This document shows, piece after piece, positions 33,110 through 35,327 of a stretch of DNA of 35,327 nt; the first letter of the stretch is position 1; each line of letters begins with the position of its first letter. This DNA is from Haplomitrium mnioides. Lineage: Eukaryota; Marchantiophyta; Haplomitriopsida; Calobryales. Below the pieces are notes generated by a model. The model saw only the letters and a program-made list of their open reading frames with translations, did no database searches and was not told the DNA's origin. The stretch spans positions 1 to 35,327 of the forward strand of contig JBNGIS010016973.1 in the NCBI GenBank assembly GCA_049999725.1, in the 5' to 3' direction. Both the position numbers and the translations under genes were made by a program.

Positions 33110-33600
33110 ACCCGGTCGAACTTTCATCTCTCGAATCTGTACCCTTTTCAAACTTTCAATCTCTGGCCAAATTCGAACTTTCACCTCGTCCGATTCGAAC
33201 TTTCACACTTACTTTCCCTTCAGTCCGGATAGTCTATTTATCATCCTTTCACCATTCAGGTATTACTCCCCTTAGTCACTCGTAGAAAAGTTTGATGTAA
33301 GAACAATAACTCTCATAACTCCATTTCGAACTTTCTCAGATCATCCGCAAGACCAGTTCAAACTTTCAAGATCACCCTTTTCTTCAGTCTGAATTGTCTA
33401 TATATCACCATTTCGTTCGCTTAACTTCGGATCCAGTTTAACCAATCCTCCCCACTTAGGAAGGCTGATCGGAACCAACCTAAGTGCGCTCCCCACTTAG
33501 GAAGGTTCAATTCCGCTACATTCTTCGGATCGGACTCCTCGCGGACAATGGACTCTTCGGATTCGTTGGATTCTTCAGATTCTCCGCGATCGAATCCTTC
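33110..33600. promoter_or_regulatory. Block C motif array 2
   Basis: TTCGAACTTTC is exact at 33172-33182, 33194-33204 and 33325-33335, with one-base variants at 33115, 33147 and 33357. TATATCACCATTTCG lies near 33400-33415. Two TCCCCACTTAGGAAGG modules are at 33440-33463 and 33481-33505, then CGGACTCCTCG and CTTCGGATTCG near 33530-33562. Same order as array 1 and block A. Confidence 0.5.
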
Positions 33601-34095
33601 TCTTCAATCTTTCTAATTCATCCCCACGCGCAGATACCATAGCCAAGTCATCGCTCCTTCATCACTACCTGAATTCTTCTTCACAGAGATATCTCATTGC
33701 ATTCATATTCAAAATTCTTCTTCCACTGCGAGGACAGAACCTTCTTCTCCATCGCAAGAGCTTTCAACGCAGTCTGCAGCCTTCTTTTTGTAGCATCCTC
33801 TTTGAGCGCACGTGATTGCAGCCTTCCTCTTCATTCGTATACAGATCCCATCATTCTTCACATTTCTTCCTCAGAGAAGAAAATCTTTCCTTCCTACAAA
33901 TCGATCTCGTCAATCTGTCAGATCACAGAACAGGAGCCTTCGTAAAAATCGATTCTCCACCAGCTCGTCACACACTATAGCTGCATTTGTCCCATAAGTT
34001 TTCTCCAATAAACTACAAACAATATATAACCATTTGACTCTAACCCACTTTCGAGAGGCATCCCCACAGGGGTATAAGGCCACCGCTTAATACTC

Positions 34096-34218
34096 TGCCC
34101 CTGGACGGACCTAGTTCAGGGCACACAACATGGCAACTTGTCCTCCAATGCACTTCCACTGGCTCCTGGGCAAGCTGTCCATCAACACACATGTAGACTG
34201 ATAGGGGCTGGCTAGCCC
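34096..34218. other. Two short hairpins near the right end of block C
   Basis: TGCCCCTG...CAGGGCA (34096-34123) and AGGGGCT-GGCT-AGCCCT (about 34203-34219) can fold into stems of seven and five to six pairs. They could mark RNA structure in an LTR transcript or be incidental in G/C-rich sequence. Confidence 0.35.
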
Positions 34219-34487
34219 TCAACAACTAGATTAGTTTTACAACACAAAAATATATTTTTCTTTTTCTTCTTCTTCCTTGAAAAAGAAATCAACTTCCTCA
34301 TCACCTAGCCTTCTCTCCTTTCCAACTACATCCCAAAATTTACTCACCAGTACTTATTTATATATTTTTACACTTTACTCTCATTATACACAAAACGAAA
34401 GCTTTACCACTTCCCTCTCACTCCACTGCGCAGAAGAGACCTCCTTTGAGTTGTTTCTGACCTTTTGTCAAGAACTATGCTCCCACA

Positions 34488-35180
34488 CTTCATCGCCTCG
34501 GCTTGGGATGTTAGTGCCTCCTTGAAAATTTTGGGGCTTCTCCAATGCTTGTTGCCTCTAAATCTCCTTCAAGTTCTCTTTGGCCGTTTTGCTCTCTTAT
34601 CTGCATCCATCGCCTTCAGTTGGCTTTGTACCTCTTCCTATTGCTTGGGGTAGAACCATTTGGAGTTATCCCTCCGATAATTCGAATCGCTAAGAGATGG
34701 TGACCTTGGAGCCTTAGTTTTCTCGACCTCTTGCCCTTTCCTATGCTTGTTCTTTTTCTTTGACTAGGCTCCTGATTGAGTAACCACCCTAGAACAATTC
34801 TCTAGCGATAAGGTCTCCCACCCTAGCAGCTCTACTTCCTCCTCTTTCAACTTGCACTTGGACCTCTTTTCCCATTCCAAGGTAATCAAATTGTCTGCCA
34901 CTAGTGGTGGAGGGTTTAGGCTTGCATTTAAAGCTTCTTTTGATCTCATCTTGAGTGGGAAATTCATTGCTGCATGCTCCTTCTTCTTGCATTGGAAACA
35001 AAGTGCATTTGACTGCTCATTGTTGTTTTTTCTAGGCTCGAGGCAATTCAGAGAGATGTGACATGGCTGGCCACAATTCCAGCATACCATGATGGTTGTT
35101 TGGGGTGGCCTACTAGCAATCTTGCTACTAGATTGTCCCACCACCATCCCGACAAGTCTTCCCAACATTGTGCAAGGTCT
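34488..35180 (-). pseudogene. gypsy family III gag C-part with zinc knuckles
   Basis: A 134-codon minus-strand frame (34764-35168) carries two CCHC-type nucleocapsid knuckles. The first (CWNCGQPCHISLNC, about 35043-35084) is intact. The second (CFQCKKKEHAAMNF, about 34956-35000) has its last Cys changed to Phe. The frame continues leftward as a lysine-rich gag-PR linker with three stops (34764, near 34650 and near 34580) to the insertion site of block C. Capsid sequence and the 5' LTR would lie to the right, outside or at the edge of the window. Confidence 0.85.
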
Positions 35181-35327
35181 ACCACTAATAACAGCCGCTA
35201 CTTTGAACCAGGAACAGGCTACTCAGAACAGGAACTTTTTTTTTGGGAAAAATTGTGATTTTTCATATCAAAAAACATCAAAAACGAGGAAAATTTTGAA
35301 AAACAAAAAGTACATGAGTTTTTGGAG
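35181..35327. other. Right edge, unassigned
   Basis: Contains AACAGG repeated near 35210 and 35228, a T/G-rich then A-rich stretch, and no coding signal. The AAAAACATCAAAAACGAGGAA-like composition may belong to gag of family III after a break, or to another repeat. Confidence 0.3.

Larger units (their letters stand above)
30815..34487. mobile_element. Block C: 3.7-kb noncoding LTR-type insertion with modular motif arrays
   Basis: Begins TGTCGTAGCA and ends TGCTCCCACA; the two ends are an imperfect inverted repeat (TGTnGnAGCA, 8 of 10). Flanked by TSD cttca. Removing the insertion and one TSD (3678 bp, a multiple of three) rejoins the gag-linker and protease of family III in one frame. No retroelement domain was found inside; the longest frame (31526-31927, 133 codons, Ser/Thr/Pro/Leu-rich) matches nothing I know. 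The left 1.1 kb is A/C-rich, and 31960-33600 holds two rounds of a motif array shared with block A. A giant solo LTR or non-autonomous element is most likely. Confidence 0.83.

Overview
This window looks like plant nuclear DNA from a heterochromatic, intergenic region. It is a graveyard of old, nested LTR retrotransposons. I see no host gene, no rRNA, no convincing intact tRNA, no CRISPR array and no bacterial-style operon. The plant call rests on plant-type Ty1/copia and Ty3/gypsy domains, a degenerate initiator-tRNA(Met) primer-binding site, LTRs with TATA-like boxes, and the nesting itself. The species cannot be read from the sequence. Almost every coding domain carries stops, frameshifts or lost catalytic residues, so retroelement domains are entered as pseudogenes and boundaries are approximate unless a target-site duplication (TSD) fixes them.

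Layout, left to right. 1-928: a CT microsatellite and unassigned sequence. 929-1511: a probable solo LTR of gypsy family I. 1512-2430: unassigned. 2431-8005: one near-complete but dead Ty1/copia element on the + strand (LTR, PBS, gag, PR, IN, RT, RNase H, LTR). 8010-8922: a gypsy gag-PR fragment on the - strand. 8924-11330: gypsy family I copy 2 on the - strand (3' LTR containing a 10-N gap, IN, RNase H, RT with an internal deletion). 11331-12690: unassigned. 12700-15860: a second gypsy family on the - strand (IN, RNase H, RT, PR). 15861-18239: mostly unassigned, with a weak SINE-like Pol III promoter. 18240-18478: a 49-bp tandem array cut by the next LTR.

18476-24671: gypsy family I copy 3 on the - strand (3' LTR, IN, RNase H, end of RT), split at 20383-23783 by a 3.4-kb GC-rich noncoding insertion, block A, with TSD gatac. 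24672-26904: block B, a CpG-poor relative of part of block A and possibly the 3' LTR of the next element. 27003-35180: a third gypsy family on the - strand (IN, RNase H, RT, PR, gag), split between PR and gag by a 3.7-kb noncoding insertion, block C (30815-34487), with TSD cttca.

The most interesting items are blocks A and C. Both are large, have TG...CA ends and 5-bp TSDs, lack recognizable coding domains, and share a dense array of short conserved motifs (repeats of TTCGAACTTTC, then TCCCCACTT modules, then CTTCGGACTC). This fits very long solo LTRs, or a non-autonomous element with an elaborate promoter-like array. Both host elements read correctly across the empty site, so the insertion boundaries are firm.
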